Of a stretch of 64,000 nt of DNA, positions 1 through 11,953 are shown one piece after another. Source of the stretch: Miscanthus floridulus (taxonomy: Eukaryota > Streptophyta > Magnoliopsida > Poales > Poaceae); assembly GCF_019320115.1 (NCBI RefSeq), contig NC_089591.1, positions 58,776,078-58,840,077 on the forward strand, written 5' to 3'. The notes beneath the pieces were generated by a model. That model was not told the origin of the DNA. It ran no database searches and worked only from the letters and a program-made list of their open reading frames with translations. How positions within the stretch are numbered: the stretch's first letter is position 1; the number at the start of each line of letters is the position of its first letter. Position numbers and translations under genes: made by a program.

Positions 1-3000
1 TGCGTTCTCGTGACACATTTCCTTTTCCATTACTTACCCTATGGCTTTGAATCTCGGGGCGAGATTTCTTTTAGGGGGAAGGATTGTAACACCTCGGGTG
101 TTTAAATACTAAAACCTGACATGTCATCATATGCATTGCAAAGCATTTGGCATTTGGTGAAAACTTTGAGATGCATACACTAAAACAAGTTTATATTTAT
201 GTGGTATGTGTTGAATTGTATTGTTTTACTCAAGTTCAAAGTTTGCTTGGATTTTTAAATTTTCGAGAAAACCCTGATTTTCAGCATTTAAATCCTACCC
301 TGAAAACTCATTTCAAAATCTAAGCATATTTTGGGGTTGAGCCCAAAAGCAAAAGTGTAGAGCTTGACAAGTTATACAAAGTTTGTTTTTGGAGTTTTCA
401 AAGTTGTTATGAAAAATTTGGAGTAATTCGAAAAGGCGTAATTCGTTAAATTTCCCCTATTCGAATTCAAAAGTTCATTTCAAAATCTAGACCGAATTTG
501 GGGGTGGTTATAAAAGCAAAGTTGTAGAACTTTTGATTTTGAACAACTTTTATTTTTGGAGATTTTTGAGTTGTTACAAAAATTTGGGAGTAATTTGAGT
601 TTCAAACTGGATGGCAATTCTATAATATTGATGAACAGTATTCACCGCTCTTGCTACATGGCCGGCGACCGTCTTCGGCGTTCCAGGCGCGCGCGTGGCG
701 GCCTTGGCTTCACGCTGGCGTGAGAAAGACTCCGTCGTGGCTTCTCCTTGCTTCCTTGGTCGTCCAATAAAGCTCTGGAGCAGTCGCCGTTCTTCTTTTT
801 CCCTTGCTCTGTTTTCCAATCGCCGACGCCATAGCTCCGCGCGAGCTTGCATCGTCTCCCCAGCGCCGTTGCCATCTCGGTAAAGGCTGTTCTAGTTCTG
901 TCTTTTTCTTGCACATCCACCCAGCCAACTGTGGTCAACTGATTTCGCTGGGAACTCGCTGACCACGCTCTTCTTCCTCACGGCCGGCAACATCTCTGTC
1001 GTGGCAGCGCCGTCGTGGCCAGCGCTCTACGGTGAGCCTCTGACCTTGTGAAGCTTTGTTTCAGCTTCTTCATGATGCCGTGGTGCTTCGTGCCTGATTG
1101 ATTGACTGTTTTGTCCACCGCAGTAGCCAGAACATCGCCGTCGTCGTGGCTTGCTCCGTCGTGGTTGCGGTGAACGTTGACCCATCTCTCTGTTGGTCCT
1201 CCGGCTCGGTCATCGACTCCAGCGTGATCGGGGTGAGCCCCTGAGTCTTTCTGGGCCATTTGTTTAGTCGCTACTGGTCTTGTTTCACCAGCGTAATGTC
1301 GCCGAGCTGTCGTGTCCGCCATGGCCGGTACCGTGCTCATTTCATGCCGCAATCGATGCAACTAAGGACGTCAGTAGGTGCGCTTAGTCGTGGGGAGTAT
1401 GTTGGTGCGGTTGCCTTCGCCGTTAGTCTCACCGGCGGCGGGGAATCATCGGTCAGCGCCGTCGCCGTCGCGGTCAAAGCTAGAGGTAGAAGATGACGGG
1501 TGGGGTCGGGTTGTCAGCGACTCAGCGTTCAAAATGGATTTTTCTATTTTTAGAAATGAATGAATAGTGATGCAATTTGTTATTTTTGTATAGAATTATT
1601 TAGAGCTCCAAAAATTATGAAAATTTTTGTGTGAACTCTCTGTGATGTATATTATTTAGGAAAAATATGAAATATTGTTTTTTTAGTACTTTTTGAATGT
1701 GATGAAAATTGCTCAATTTATTAATAAATGGATTTCCATGATTTTTCTAGGCTTATTTAATTGTCCAAAAATTATGAAATTTGTTTTGCCATTTAGTTAT
1801 CATGCAATGAACAATTACAAAAATTTTGAGGTCAATTGGAATAAGTTGATTTATTTCATAATTCTTAATTAATTAATTAATTCTTAAAAGCAAATAGTAA
1901 CCTTTAGTGATTTAGGTTTTGTTTGAATTTTTGATTGAGTGATGTCCTTGGGTCATTAGTTGGTAATGATCTTTGGCAATTGGTGTTAGTATTCCAGGAA
2001 TGTTTAGTTAGTTTAATTTGTAATGGTACCACGAAGGAAAGTTGTATTCAAGTTGTTAATTTTTACATCCATCATCGAGCATCATGTTTCGTATTCCGCA
2101 TCATGTTAAACATGGCATTGTTACTACGTGTAGTGAACGAAGGTGAACACGTGGTAGTTAATCAAGTTTTGGAGGAGGTTAATCCGTCTATTGAGGTCGG
2201 ATCGAATACTTGTGAAACATCGTAGGAACCGGACTTTTTCGTCAACGAAGGCAAGCCCCGGATGCATACAACCCTACCTTGTGTTTTACAAATTAATTTC
2301 GCTTTTGCTTTTCTTTACTGCATTAAGTGATTAGGAGTTAAGTAAAAGCCTAATTGGTGCATTACCAATATTATTTTTCCATATCTACCGTGTTACCAGA
2401 TTTATTTCATAAATGACTAGTTATGCTTAGTCATGCTTAGCCGGGTGATTTCCGGTCACCTGAGAATTTTAAATGGATCTTTGGTTACTTATGTTACCAT
2501 GAAATATGAGCATGTGAAGTAATAAAATCTAGACCGGACGGACTCGGTGTGTATGAGCCACAAGACATGGAGGTCTTGTGAGCGGGTACTTTCCGTCTGT
2601 GTCGATTAAGGTCTGTACCGTTGTTGAATTGCATGAGGTGAGACTTTGTAGTACTAACCACATACTTCGGTAAGCCTTTACTCGGCTATTCTATTATGAG
2701 AATGGCTACTCGCGCACTAGGAGTGGAGAGATGGCGAGAGTAGCGTGTACCCACGTGGCCATGGACTGGAATGGTGGAGTACTGTATTCTCGGGTGGCGC
2801 GGACCCGTTCTTGTTTTAGAGGATCTGAGGGTAGGTTGGTATATGTAGGTCGGGGACCTGCATATGTCGTGTGGTCTGGAATCCCCAGCTAGGGTTATAA
2901 TCGGTTCGAATCGTCGTTGCTCCTCGGTTATGGAGACTCAACTCACTATTCATCATCATAGTATTAATAACTGAAACTTGAGTAAGTTTTGAGAAAGAGA

Positions 3001-3670
3001 TGGATATGAAGTTCATGGTCTCATTACGGATCATGGCAGATTCATATGTGGTACTTATAAAGTTTTACCTTTGAAGTAAAGAATTTTGTTAAAGAGCTTT
3101 TATGCAAAAGAACTTTGATTATTGTTAAAGCCATACCTTGAATCCCTGAGCCTGCATTCCTGAGTCTTCTCAATTTTTTTCGGTTAAGTCTTGTTGAGTA
3201 CTTTTGTACTCAGGGTTCGTTGACCCCTTGTTGCAGGTGAGGCTCATGAGTAGATCTGTTTTGGATCATGCTGCATGACGGTTGTTCCTTGTGATGACGA
3301 TGAGAAGTAAATGTGTGGCTCTTGGGCAGGGCAGTTTCATTATGGGTTTTGTATTATATTATAATGCCACTCCACTATTTCGTTTTGTAATAATCATCGA
3401 ACTTAGTTATGAGGTTTGAAACTGTTGTTTTGTAAATTATGTTATTGTAAGACTTCTGCTATTTTTACTCTGGTGTAGATATTTGAATAAATGTTGTAAT
3501 ACTGTAATGACTTTGTAACATAATCCTGCTCAGAAATCGTGGATGATTCGAGGTTCCCCGAGGACACCCGATAGTCTTTTTAAGTTACCGGAAACATATG
3601 CACAGATGTCAAAGGTCGTTGGACAGTGACAGGTGTATGTGGGCCCTATAATTTAGGAGGTTCTGCCACA
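1..3670 (+). mobile_element. 3' end of a Ty3/Gypsy (Tekay/Del-like) retrotransposon: polypurine tract and 3' LTR
   Basis: Bases 1-84 read like the end of a gypsy polyprotein region (frame NLGARFLLGGRIVTP across the junction). They finish with a polypurine tract at about 71-84 (ttagggggaaggat). The LTR starts directly after it with TGTAACACCTCGGG at 85 and ends ...GGTTCTGCCACA at 3670, so it begins TG and ends CA and is about 3.59 kb long. That length, the TGTAACACC start and the GTTCTGCCACA end are typical of Tekay/Del elements of grasses. Because a PPT precedes the LTR, this is the 3' LTR and the element body lies left of the window. The LTR has AT-rich ends and a GC-rich block (640-1500) holding only short, unconvincing ORFs. 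A near-palindrome GAGTACttttGTACTC lies at about 3196-3211. The TSD cannot be tested here. Confidence 0.82.
71..84 (+). other. Polypurine tract of the LTR element
   Basis: The purine-rich stretch ttagggggaaggat lies immediately before the TG of the LTR. This is the expected position of the plus-strand priming site for reverse transcription. Confidence 0.7.
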
Positions 3671-5165
3671 AAAGAGCTACTACTAGATGTCTGATCTGCC
3701 TATCGAATGTCTTGTGTGTGCTAGGACAAGTCAATCGGATGTCCGAAAAATTCCAAAGCTCTAGTATGGCCTCTCAGGTTCCCAACTAAAACACCCATAA
3801 CTTTTTATTCTAGACTCCAATTTCGATGATCTTGGATTCTACAAAAAGGTTATTCCACCCCATATAAAAAATAAGCTCTAATACCACTATGTGCAAGTGT
3901 TGTGATAAGTGTTTCTCTCAAGTTAGCACTTGGGTTTAGTTAGTTTGAGCACCAAGACTTGTCCAACCACTCAATGTTGCATCCCTCTTGATAGTACGAC
4001 ATACCTATACTCAAGACATGAAATAAAATCAATTAAAACCTCTTGAGCTTGAATGGCTCTTCAAATGTCGTTTCTCCATAATATATCTACACAATGGTTG
4101 CAACCAACTTTGTCTCAAACCTTGAGCAAATCCACCTTGAGCTTGTGACTTGAACTATTTCAACACATGTGAGTTCAATAATACATAGATTCAAGTCAAT
4201 TTAACCTTTGATTCAATAATAATTTGATCCTCCATAAAACATGACTCCTCATAGCTCGATTAGTCCATCATCTCAATGCAAGTACTCTCTTCTTCACTTT
4301 AGCCAGGGTACCTCGGCTGCCAAGCCGTCATTTGTCCTTAACCTTCACTTAGTACCTCAAAGCCTTTTCCTTGCTACCTTCACCTTGTTGAGCCACTCTT
4401 AAGTCACACAATGTTTTGAATCAACATTAATCACTCATTGAATTCCATTTCTTCAACAATATGATCCTTGGCTTGAGTGTCTTCATTTATATCTATCTTG
4501 AGATCAATCAAGCTTTTATTTTATTCACCATTTCTTTTGACCAATATAAAATCCATCATCAACATACTTGATTTGATTTAGCAAGATTTCCATATGAGAC
4601 CAATCCATATTCAATGACACATGTCTCATTCTTCAATAACTCTTGCCTTATTAATCAATCATGAAATCCTAATTTCAACAATCCATAATATGAACAAGCT
4701 TCATGCGTAAGATCGATTGATATGCATGCATCACATCATGTCTCTCTTTGCATTCTACACATATGCTTGACCTTTGGTCAATACCAATTCAAAGTGATTT
4801 TCTAAGTCTTTGTTCATACAAGCAAACCGATATTAAGACCATCTATATCTATTATATCTCGTCTCTTTTTCATTTGAGATTTGCTTGATATTTCTTCACT
4901 TATGCATTCTTGGCTTATTCTTCAAATTTGATCAGTACTAATGGACGATCAATCTCTTCTTATCCAAGCAAAGTAAACCATTATTGAGACCAAACCATAC
5001 CATTTCTGTTTGTCTCATATTGCTCCATCAATTTGCTTGCCTTCTCTTCATTGGGGATATGGCATGAGTTTGATTATGATCATTTGCAATGAAACCTATT
5101 CAAAGCTCATCAAACGCATTAGTCCTTTAATTGTTTTGTCATTCAAGCACCAAAACCCACTAGGG
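3671..5165. repeat. AT-rich LTR-like repeat remnant
   Basis: About 1.5 kb of AT-rich, non-coding sequence of the style seen in panicoid LTRs. It has repeated cggatgtccg-type motifs near 3690-3750, many short CA/TC-rich phrases, and an ending with 'caccaaaaccca...agggggctagatgcgctt' (about 5148-5180), which resembles the ends of copia-type LTRs. I see no ORF, no clear TSD and no intact boundary. Classification is by style only. Confidence 0.4.
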
Positions 5166-5975
5166 GGCTAGATGCGCTTCCAATTCCACAAATTTCAGAC
5201 CCACCTTGGAGAACTAGATTTGACTCAAGAATTAGATCAATGGAGTTAAAATTGGGATACAAAACACTTCTCATCTACTAAAGCTTACAAAGCTCCCTCT
5301 CTCTAGCCCTGCTACAATGCATGCTAGTTTTAGTTGGCTCTTGAAATCTTCATGTCAACCCAAGACAAAGTTTTCTTTTCGTTGCTCTTAAAATAAAGAT
5401 AGAGTAAGTACCAAGAATATTCCTAAGAAGAAAGAATGTGCAGCTAGATTATTACAAATGTGCCCTATGCCAAGATCACACGAAAGAAACTCTGGAGCAC
5501 ATCTTCCTTGACTGTGTTTCCAAAGAATGTTAGAGATTAATAAATTTTCACCCACAACTGCAAAGCTCCATCTTTGAGGCTTTAGAATACTTAAAAGCTC
5601 AACATAAATCTTTCTTTCTTCATGAATTTGTTCATACTCGTCTGCTGGTGTATTTGGACCTTGAAATGATATAATTGTCAAAGACCTACAACCTTAAATG
5701 ATCAACTTCAAGGCCAAAGAGCTCAAGGAATTGTCTCTGCTATTACACAGAGCAAATAAAAAGACTAGACTACACCTCTCTTAGGACCATGGATAGACCT
5801 TTTCACTTGACTTTCCTTATTTTTTGTATCTTTTTTATCTTGATTCTCCTCTCTTTAGCCTTTTTATGAGCATTTTATTAGCCTTTCCTTTCTTTTAACT
5901 GCTTTACTTTTGCTCACTAATTTTATTTCAACAGGGGCTCCTTGCTCCTCCTATTTCCTCAAAAACAACAACTAC
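5165..5975 (+). pseudogene. LINE 3' remnant with zf-RVT (reverse-transcriptase-associated zinc finger)
   Basis: Translation gives broken pieces of the zf-RVT domain found after the RT of plant L1 LINEs. 'FSSTKAYK' lies at about 5270-5290, then 'VFFSLLLKDRVSTKNI' at about 5366-5420. After a frameshift comes KCALCQDHTKETLEHIFLDC at about 5455-5515, with the C-x2-C...H...C arrangement of the family. A stop follows at 5531-5533. Upstream residues (LENLDLTQELDQW) also fit the family. The T/C-rich tail with 'caacaggggctccttgctcctcc' to about 5960 resembles the 3' UTR of grass LINEs. Several stops and a frameshift make it non-functional. No TSD was found. Confidence 0.65.
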
Positions 5976-6832
5976 GAGCAAGTCTGTCAATCATGAACTA
6001 AGTTTTAGTTCCTAATTCTTTCATCTTCTTGAATTCGCAGCAACAAGAGAACCACCTTGGATCCTACTATTGCAACTCCCTTTGACAACAATAAAAGCAA
6101 TTCTTAATACCAATGTTCGGCTACATGCTTACCTAATTTGTTTTGGCGTTTTCAAAAACAACAGTACCATTGAACATCTATCCTTTATGATCCACTAGAC
6201 AATAACAAACCATGAAACCTATCTAGGACAATTCATTATAATTATTTTTTCCTTTTTTTATCATGTTGAAGGAATTCTGAAATATGATAGCCTTAGGTTG
6301 ATGTCTACTAATAATTATTTGAATTCAATCTCCTAGGCTCCATGATTCCGTCTAGGAGATAGGGAAAACTCGTTTATATCTCAAGTGATATTACACATGA
6401 ATGCCTTATTGAGATGTTTTGCTTGACGTGATCGCACAAGTCAGCAAACATAAACATGTTTGTATGTGGTTTCGGATGCATTAGCGTGATGTTTTTTTAA
6501 CCTAGATAGGCTTATTCGTTTGCACTTAAAGACAGCCAGTAGAGCTGCTGCGCTACTGTCATTTTTGTGACACAAAACACTGTTCCTTTGGCAACGGCTA
6601 CGAGGCTGTGCAGTAGGGCCGATCAGCTGGGGATGGTCCAGGAATGTATGCCTCACTTTCCACAGATATATATACTACAGGTGGTCCATGTCATGCAAGT
6701 ACGTTAGACTGATCTACGGATCCAGCCTTCAATTTTGTACTGGTCTCATTCATGGCTCTGTGCCTCACGGTAATTCGTTCTCGGCTGTAATCGTCGTGTG
6801 AATTGAGGCCCGACATGGATCAGCTTTGCATT
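5976..6832. other. Intergenic, no gene recognised
   Basis: AT-rich sequence with only short unsupported ORFs. I see no repeat boundary or RNA gene here. It ends with the ATT that forms the target duplication of the CACTA element. Confidence 0.5.
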
Positions 6833-7809
6833 CACTACCGGAGAATAGACTTTAGAACGATGTCTCAATTTAGCGTTAGTCTTGGCATTTTTTGCCCTCG
6901 AAGTTAAAAGAGTCCCGGTTGGTAATACTAACCAGGACTAAAGGTTCCTGCCCAACGGTCGTCCGCGGGGCAGGGATCTTTAGTCCCGGCTGGTATTACC
7001 AACCGGGACTAAAGGACCTTTAGTCCCGGTTGATAATACCAGCCGGGACTAAAGCTTTTAGTCCCGGTTTGGGTGATGCCCAGGAATAAAGATTAATCTT
7101 TAGTCCCGGTTTGGCCCCCTAATCGGGACTAATTATCCCGGCCTATAGGCCAGCTCATTTCTTCCTCCCCGAGCCCGAGCCATTCCATTCAAACTCACTG
7201 CCTCTGTTCTTCAACTTGCTGTTGTTCTTGCTCTCTCCCCCTCCATTGATGTTGCTCTTTGATTTTGGAGGTAACAAACTTAATCCTCTTATGTTTTATC
7301 AGTAGTTTATCTCATTTTGCGATGTAGATGCATGTGTAACTTTATATGTTGGACTTTATTATGATTTTATGTCATTTTAGCTCAAAATCACATGATGATT
7401 TGCATATATGTTTGGATAAACAAAAGTTAAATTAGTTCATCAAAATCACTTGATAGTTTAATATTGCTAGTATATGTAGTACATTTCATGGTTTAGTTAG
7501 ATAAATAAATATTTTTATTTTTTTAATATATTACTTTAGAAATGAGAAATTTACAATAGTTTGCAAAAATAAGTATAGAAAGTAACTTGATATGGTGGAT
7601 TTGATTATGATTTCTATGTCATTTTTAGCTCAAAATCACATGATGATTTACAATAGTAAAATCACTTGATAGTTTGGTATTTTACTATTATACATAGTAC
7701 ATATTTCATGGTTTAGTTAGATAAATAAATAATTTTAGTTTTGTTTAAATATATTATTTTAGAAAATGTGAAATTTACACTAGTTTGCAAAAATAAGTAT
7801 AGAAAGTCG

Positions 7810-8329
7810 ATGACAACTGGTACCGAATCCTCGGCCTCTCGTTCGGTTGCTAAACGACTGAGGCCAGAACTCCCTCTCATTATCTGCGGCAAGTGTAAGC
7901 AGAAGATTGTGATGGAGTACCGAGTCAAGAGACATGGACCCAACAAGGGTCGTATTTTCTATGAGTACCCGGATCGCGATGTGAGTTTCTTACGCATTTG
8001 ATTATTATGGCTAATTGACCTGCTTTTCTTGAATATTTTTGACTAAATATTTTTTGGCTTTAATTTCAGTGGGGGGCAATGGATGCGATGGTTGGTACTA
8101 GGAGGAAGATTATGCTACATACGTGTAGAATTCGGGTGCGCTTGAGGTAGTGGCTGCTGATGATGAGGCAGTGAGCTAGCAGGAGAAGCTTATTGATATT
8201 CAACAGATGAATGATTTGTCTGTTTTAGTTGCGTACGGTCACGAAATAATTATGTTACTGAAGTGCATTGTAGTTTTAGTTTGTTTAGTGATAGTTGGGA
8301 TTGCTTACGTTGTAGCCAGGCTTAGTTAA
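7810..8329 (+). pseudogene. GRF-type zinc-finger/transmembrane protein, decayed copy inside the CACTA element
   Basis: Exon 1 (7810-7980) reads MTTGTESSASRSVAK..., then CGKCKQKIVMEYRV..GRIFYEYPDRD, the first half of a GRF zinc finger, and ends at a GT donor (gat|gtgagt). After a short intron with acceptor ...tttcag at 8069, one frame reads CDGWY*EEDYATYV and then NSGALEVVAADDEAVS, the second half of the finger with tgg changed to tag. The tail, EIIMLLKCIVVLVCLVIVGIAYVVARLS and stop at 8329, is a hydrophobic transmembrane segment, which is common at the end of small grass GRF proteins. Internal stops show that it is dead. The function of such proteins is not known to me. Confidence 0.6.
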
Positions 8330-8364
8330 TCAATCAACCGTGTGTGTGTCATCTATGTTGTGTA

Positions 8365-8988
8365 ATAAAATACTTAATTATGTTCAAGGTTTTCATAATT
8401 TGTCGTATAATGCAGATTATGTCACGCCATTGGATGTACAATGCCGATCGCCACTCCCAAGACTTTTTGAGGGCGTGCACTATTTCTTAGGTGTGGCCGA
8501 GGCAAATAAGCAGGTTTGGAAAGAGTTTATTCGGCAACACCGCAAGGTTTGCAAAGCACCACTTAATGTAGTTGAAATACTAGTAAGTTGTACTATATAT
8601 ACTTCCCCATGTGTTTAATTACTATATCGTACTTCAATTTACGTGTGAGATGATGAGAATAATCTTCGTACGGTGGTGTTTACGGCAGCAACCAGGTAAT
8701 AACTTGTGTGGATACTACGTTTGTGAATTTATCACTGTACACATAAGAAGAACTCCTGAAGATGTCCTCAGAGTACGTATATATCAATTTTTTATTTATT
8801 TTTAAATGAATATATATATATATATGTATTAATACTTTTCCTTTTATTTCAAATGCAAGACTGAATGGTTGAAACAAAGGGTCATGCAAAAAGACCATCT
8901 GAAAGCAGTTCAAGAGTCAATAGCAGGATTTCTTCTAGAAAAAGTGTTAAATCTCAACGGCGAGTTCTACTTTGATCCTAAGGAATAA
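8365..8988 (+). pseudogene. Ulp1-like (C48) cysteine protease C-terminal fragment inside the CACTA element
   Basis: Around 8682-8740 the translation RQQPGNNLCGYYVCEFI matches the segment around the catalytic Cys of Ulp1/SENP-type proteases carried by many plant transposons. A last exon reads TEWLKQRVMQKDHLKAVQESI...NLNGEFYFDPKE with stop at 8986-8988. An upstream piece (8420-8580, ...LPRLFEGVHYFLGVAEANKQVWKEFIRQHRK) fits the preceding region. The part with the catalytic His and Asp is not visible, so no working protease can be made. Stops separate the pieces unless they are spliced. Confidence 0.55.
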
Positions 8989-9507
8989 ATGATGTAAATT
9001 AAATGTTCATTGATATCGTTATTTTCGAGAACAAGATTATGAAAGTGTTGTATATATACATATATATCTATAATATATATAGTTTCATACTTTATTCGAA
9101 TATAATAATGCTCGAGATGATAATTAGATGTAATTATATGCGTGCGTGTATTTATATTAGCAGCGTAGAATACGTACATAAAAACATATTATATATTAAA
9201 CAAATATGTGTAACTGAACTGAAAACAAATTAAACAAAAAAAAGAAAAAGAAAAGGAACCTTTAGTCCCGGTTGGGGTTACCAACCGGGACTAAAGGGTG
9301 CGGCCACGTTTGCTCGGCTGGAGGGCCTTTAGTTCCGGTTGAGTCCCGGTTGGTAACATCAACCGGGACTAAAGGTCCCTCTTTAGTCCTGGCTTGATGA
9401 CCTAGGACTGAAGGTTCCACCTTTAGTCCCGGGATCGTTGTCCCAGCATGGTAACCGGGACTAAAGACCGTTACTGCCCGGGACAACAAGGCCCTCCTAT
9501 AGTAGTG

Positions 9508-10936
9508 ATTGCCTTCTCCTGCTCCAGCGGTCTTGCCCCCCAACCTATCTATCCATATGTCTGGCTATCAGTACAGGGTTCAGTGGACACAAAATCCATA
9601 TTAACTGTGATCAATGACAGTGGGAACAAAGGGCCCAAGGTAGCTAGCAGGGACGTTGTCCATTGTTTGTCGAATTCGTGTGCACATGACAGATTCAGTA
9701 ATTCGATCACAGGCAGCCACACCTTTTCTTTTATGTCAATTTGTTTTGTTGTGAATTGTGGCATGCAGAACACACAGCAACTAAATGAGGCCAGCTATAT
9801 AATCTTCCTCGATGCTTCGTTCCCACAAGGAGTTTAATCTGAATTGAATATATAAAAAATTAAAAGAAGTCACGGATCTCGCTAACTCTACCAACACATA
9901 GATAATATAGAAAATAGAGTTATAATATATTTACAAGTAAATATTCATGTGGCTTACAACAAAAGAAAAAATCTATCAAGTTTATATTTTAATTTGATAC
10001 AAACTTTTAATAAACCATTGTCATACTATTGTCAATATCAATTTATACTATGGATGTTATGGTCATCGTAAAATAAATTATATCTTTAAATTTTTATAGA
10101 GGGAGTAAAAAATAAATAGATATATAACATTCCATCCTCATTTTTCATTAGTATTTTATAGCTTTTTTTTTCTCTCGTCACCACGTACGGATATGTTTGC
10201 TAATAAAAAAAAAAGCTTGATGTCCGCCACCGGTGAGGTTGTGACCACCAAGGCACTCTGATCCTACACTGTGCTGCTTTTGATGAATAGCATTTGCAAT
10301 TCTGCATGCACATTCACATCAAGCATCCTAGATTCCTACTAGTAGTAGATTGTAGATAGATACTGTAACTCTTCAATTCTGCATGCACATTCACATCAAG
10401 CGTCCTATTCAGCTCCAGCTCTCGTGTCAAGTTTCCACCGCTGCGTAAATCTGAATCTGCAGGTACCTACGACTACGTACGCACGCTGGCTGGCCTTTGA
10501 CTGACTCAACGGACGTACCCCGCTTGCCTCCGATACCTATAGACGCAGCTCCTGACCGAAGCTGAACTGTTCCGTCGAGACATTGTTGCCGCTGGATCCG
10601 GGGACATACGTGGACTCTCGCAAGAAACGTAAATAACCGTACACGTAAATGCGATGGACCGCCGGCTACTACTGCAGGGAAACGTACAACCCACTGAACA
10701 CTGATGCATGGACTCCTCAGGCCTACGCTCTTTCCTTCTACAACGGCTACGCCAAGACGTGCATTGGGGCTGTATGTGTTGTTCAGACGTGCCACGCGCT
10801 GGATCATAATGCACTGTATACTGTTTGGCACAGTACAACCCTTCTCGCAGCGCCGGTAGTAATTTCCTCTATTTATTGTGGTTGATCATCAGGCTTCAGG
10901 CAGAGTACTGCTAGTAGTAGTAGCAGCCCTCAATTC
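9508..10936. other. Intergenic upstream region; short direct repeat
   Basis: No supported gene. A direct repeat of about 34 bp (10297-10330 and 10374-10407, containing ctgcatgcacattcacatc) occurs 77 bp apart with one difference. The rest is AT-rich (9840-10200) followed by mixed-composition sequence. Confidence 0.5.
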
Positions 10937-11077
10937 GAGCTTGTTCGGCTGGCTTTAAGCCGGCCGGCTGGCTTATTCTGACACTCACAAAAGCACTGTT
11001 CACGTCCTGTCAGAATAGTATTTTTCTCTCACAACAATCAGTCGGAACAGTATTTTTCAGTCCTGCCGAACAAGCTC
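10937..11077. mobile_element. hAT-type MITE (TIR GAGCTTGTTCGGC)
   Basis: A 141-bp sequence with perfect 13-bp inverted ends GAGCTTGTTCGGC...GCCGAACAAGCTC. Inside it has the phrase 'agtatttttctctcacaac' shared by an abundant grass MITE family (related copies near 29352, 43449 and 54615). A clean 8-bp TSD was not found. Confidence 0.65.
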
Positions 11078-11810
11078 TCAAGACGCATATGCGTGCGTTT
11101 CTCCACTACACTGCAATCATAATGCTAGCTGCAACGGGTTCTTCTAGTCTAAGGCAAGCGGTTCAGTTTGCGCAAAATTTTGCGATCAATGCATGATGGA
11201 TCATTGGATCCCAACATCGCCCCTGGAGCCTGGACCTGTAATGAGTAGGCCTGCATATCTACTTCTTCCACTGGACGAGTTTCCATTGCAGCATCAGACA
11301 TTTAGGCACGATTCCCTGCACATGCATGCCCGAATGCCTAATAGATGATTAGATGCTTCTGTTTCTTCTACTTCTCTTACATTGCAAGCAAGCATGTCTG
11401 TCTTTCTTCTCGATGAACCCTAGTAATCTAGTATGAGTGTATGTCAAGCCGGTGGTCGTAGCCGACATATGTATATAAAAGCTGGCTAAACTGCAGCCTA
11501 ATTAACATTCAGTTTAGTAGGGATCGCGTACAACTGTCGACTACCTGCCGGCTACCTAAGCAAGCATTGCAAGACATCACCGGACTGGGCTCAGTGAGAT
11601 GCAGTAAATAAAAAGTCTGTCGTCTGATTCTTCTTTCCGAACCAGTCGTGCTTAATTAGCCCTTGATCAGGCTCAGGCCCTTCTAAACATTGCATTCGAT
11701 CATCAGCTTTCTAATTTTCTACCAGTTAGGTAGAAGAATCACACACCAGCTCCTCGGATATGTTTCAGCAGATAATAAGCTACTACGGGGCCCACCACCG
11801 CCCCTGGCTG

Positions 11811-11819
11811 TATATATAA
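11811..11819 (+). promoter_or_regulatory. Probable TATA box of the LOG gene
   Basis: tatatataa lies about 143 bp upstream of the LOG ATG, a plausible position for a plant TATA box with a 5' UTR of about 110 bp. A second candidate (gtatataaaagc) lies near 11471. Transcript data would decide between them. Confidence 0.45.
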
Positions 11820-11953
11820 CCGCAAAGTGGTGGTGCAATCGAGTGCAGTAAAGCTAGCCATGCTGTAGTGGGATATCTCTCCATTCTACTGTTCCACCAT
11901 TGCTGCAAAGAAGGTGAACATAAACAGGGAGCCAGGACTATATAGTGGGGTAG

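Larger units (their letters stand above)
6833..9507. mobile_element. CACTA (En/Spm) DNA transposon, non-autonomous, TSD ATT
   Basis: The left end is CACTACCGGAGAATAG and the right end, read on the minus strand, is CACTACTATAGGAGGG. Only the first six bases (CACTAC) are identical. Both ends are flanked by the same 3-bp target duplication ATT (6830-6832 and 9508-9510), the size expected for CACTA elements. Sub-terminal arrays of the motif ttTAGTCCCGGTTGGT and its complement occur at 6928-7130 and 9261-9470 in both orientations, as usual for binding sites of this superfamily. The 2675-bp interior has no transposase (TNP2/TNPD). It has two decayed gene pieces: a GRF zinc finger and a Ulp1-like protease tail. 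It is probably mobilised only in trans, if at all. Confidence 0.8.

Noticed and set aside
574..1563. Overlapping ORFs on both strands within the left LTR
   Set aside because: They lie in the GC-rich block of an LTR, overlap one another in several frames and show no domain.
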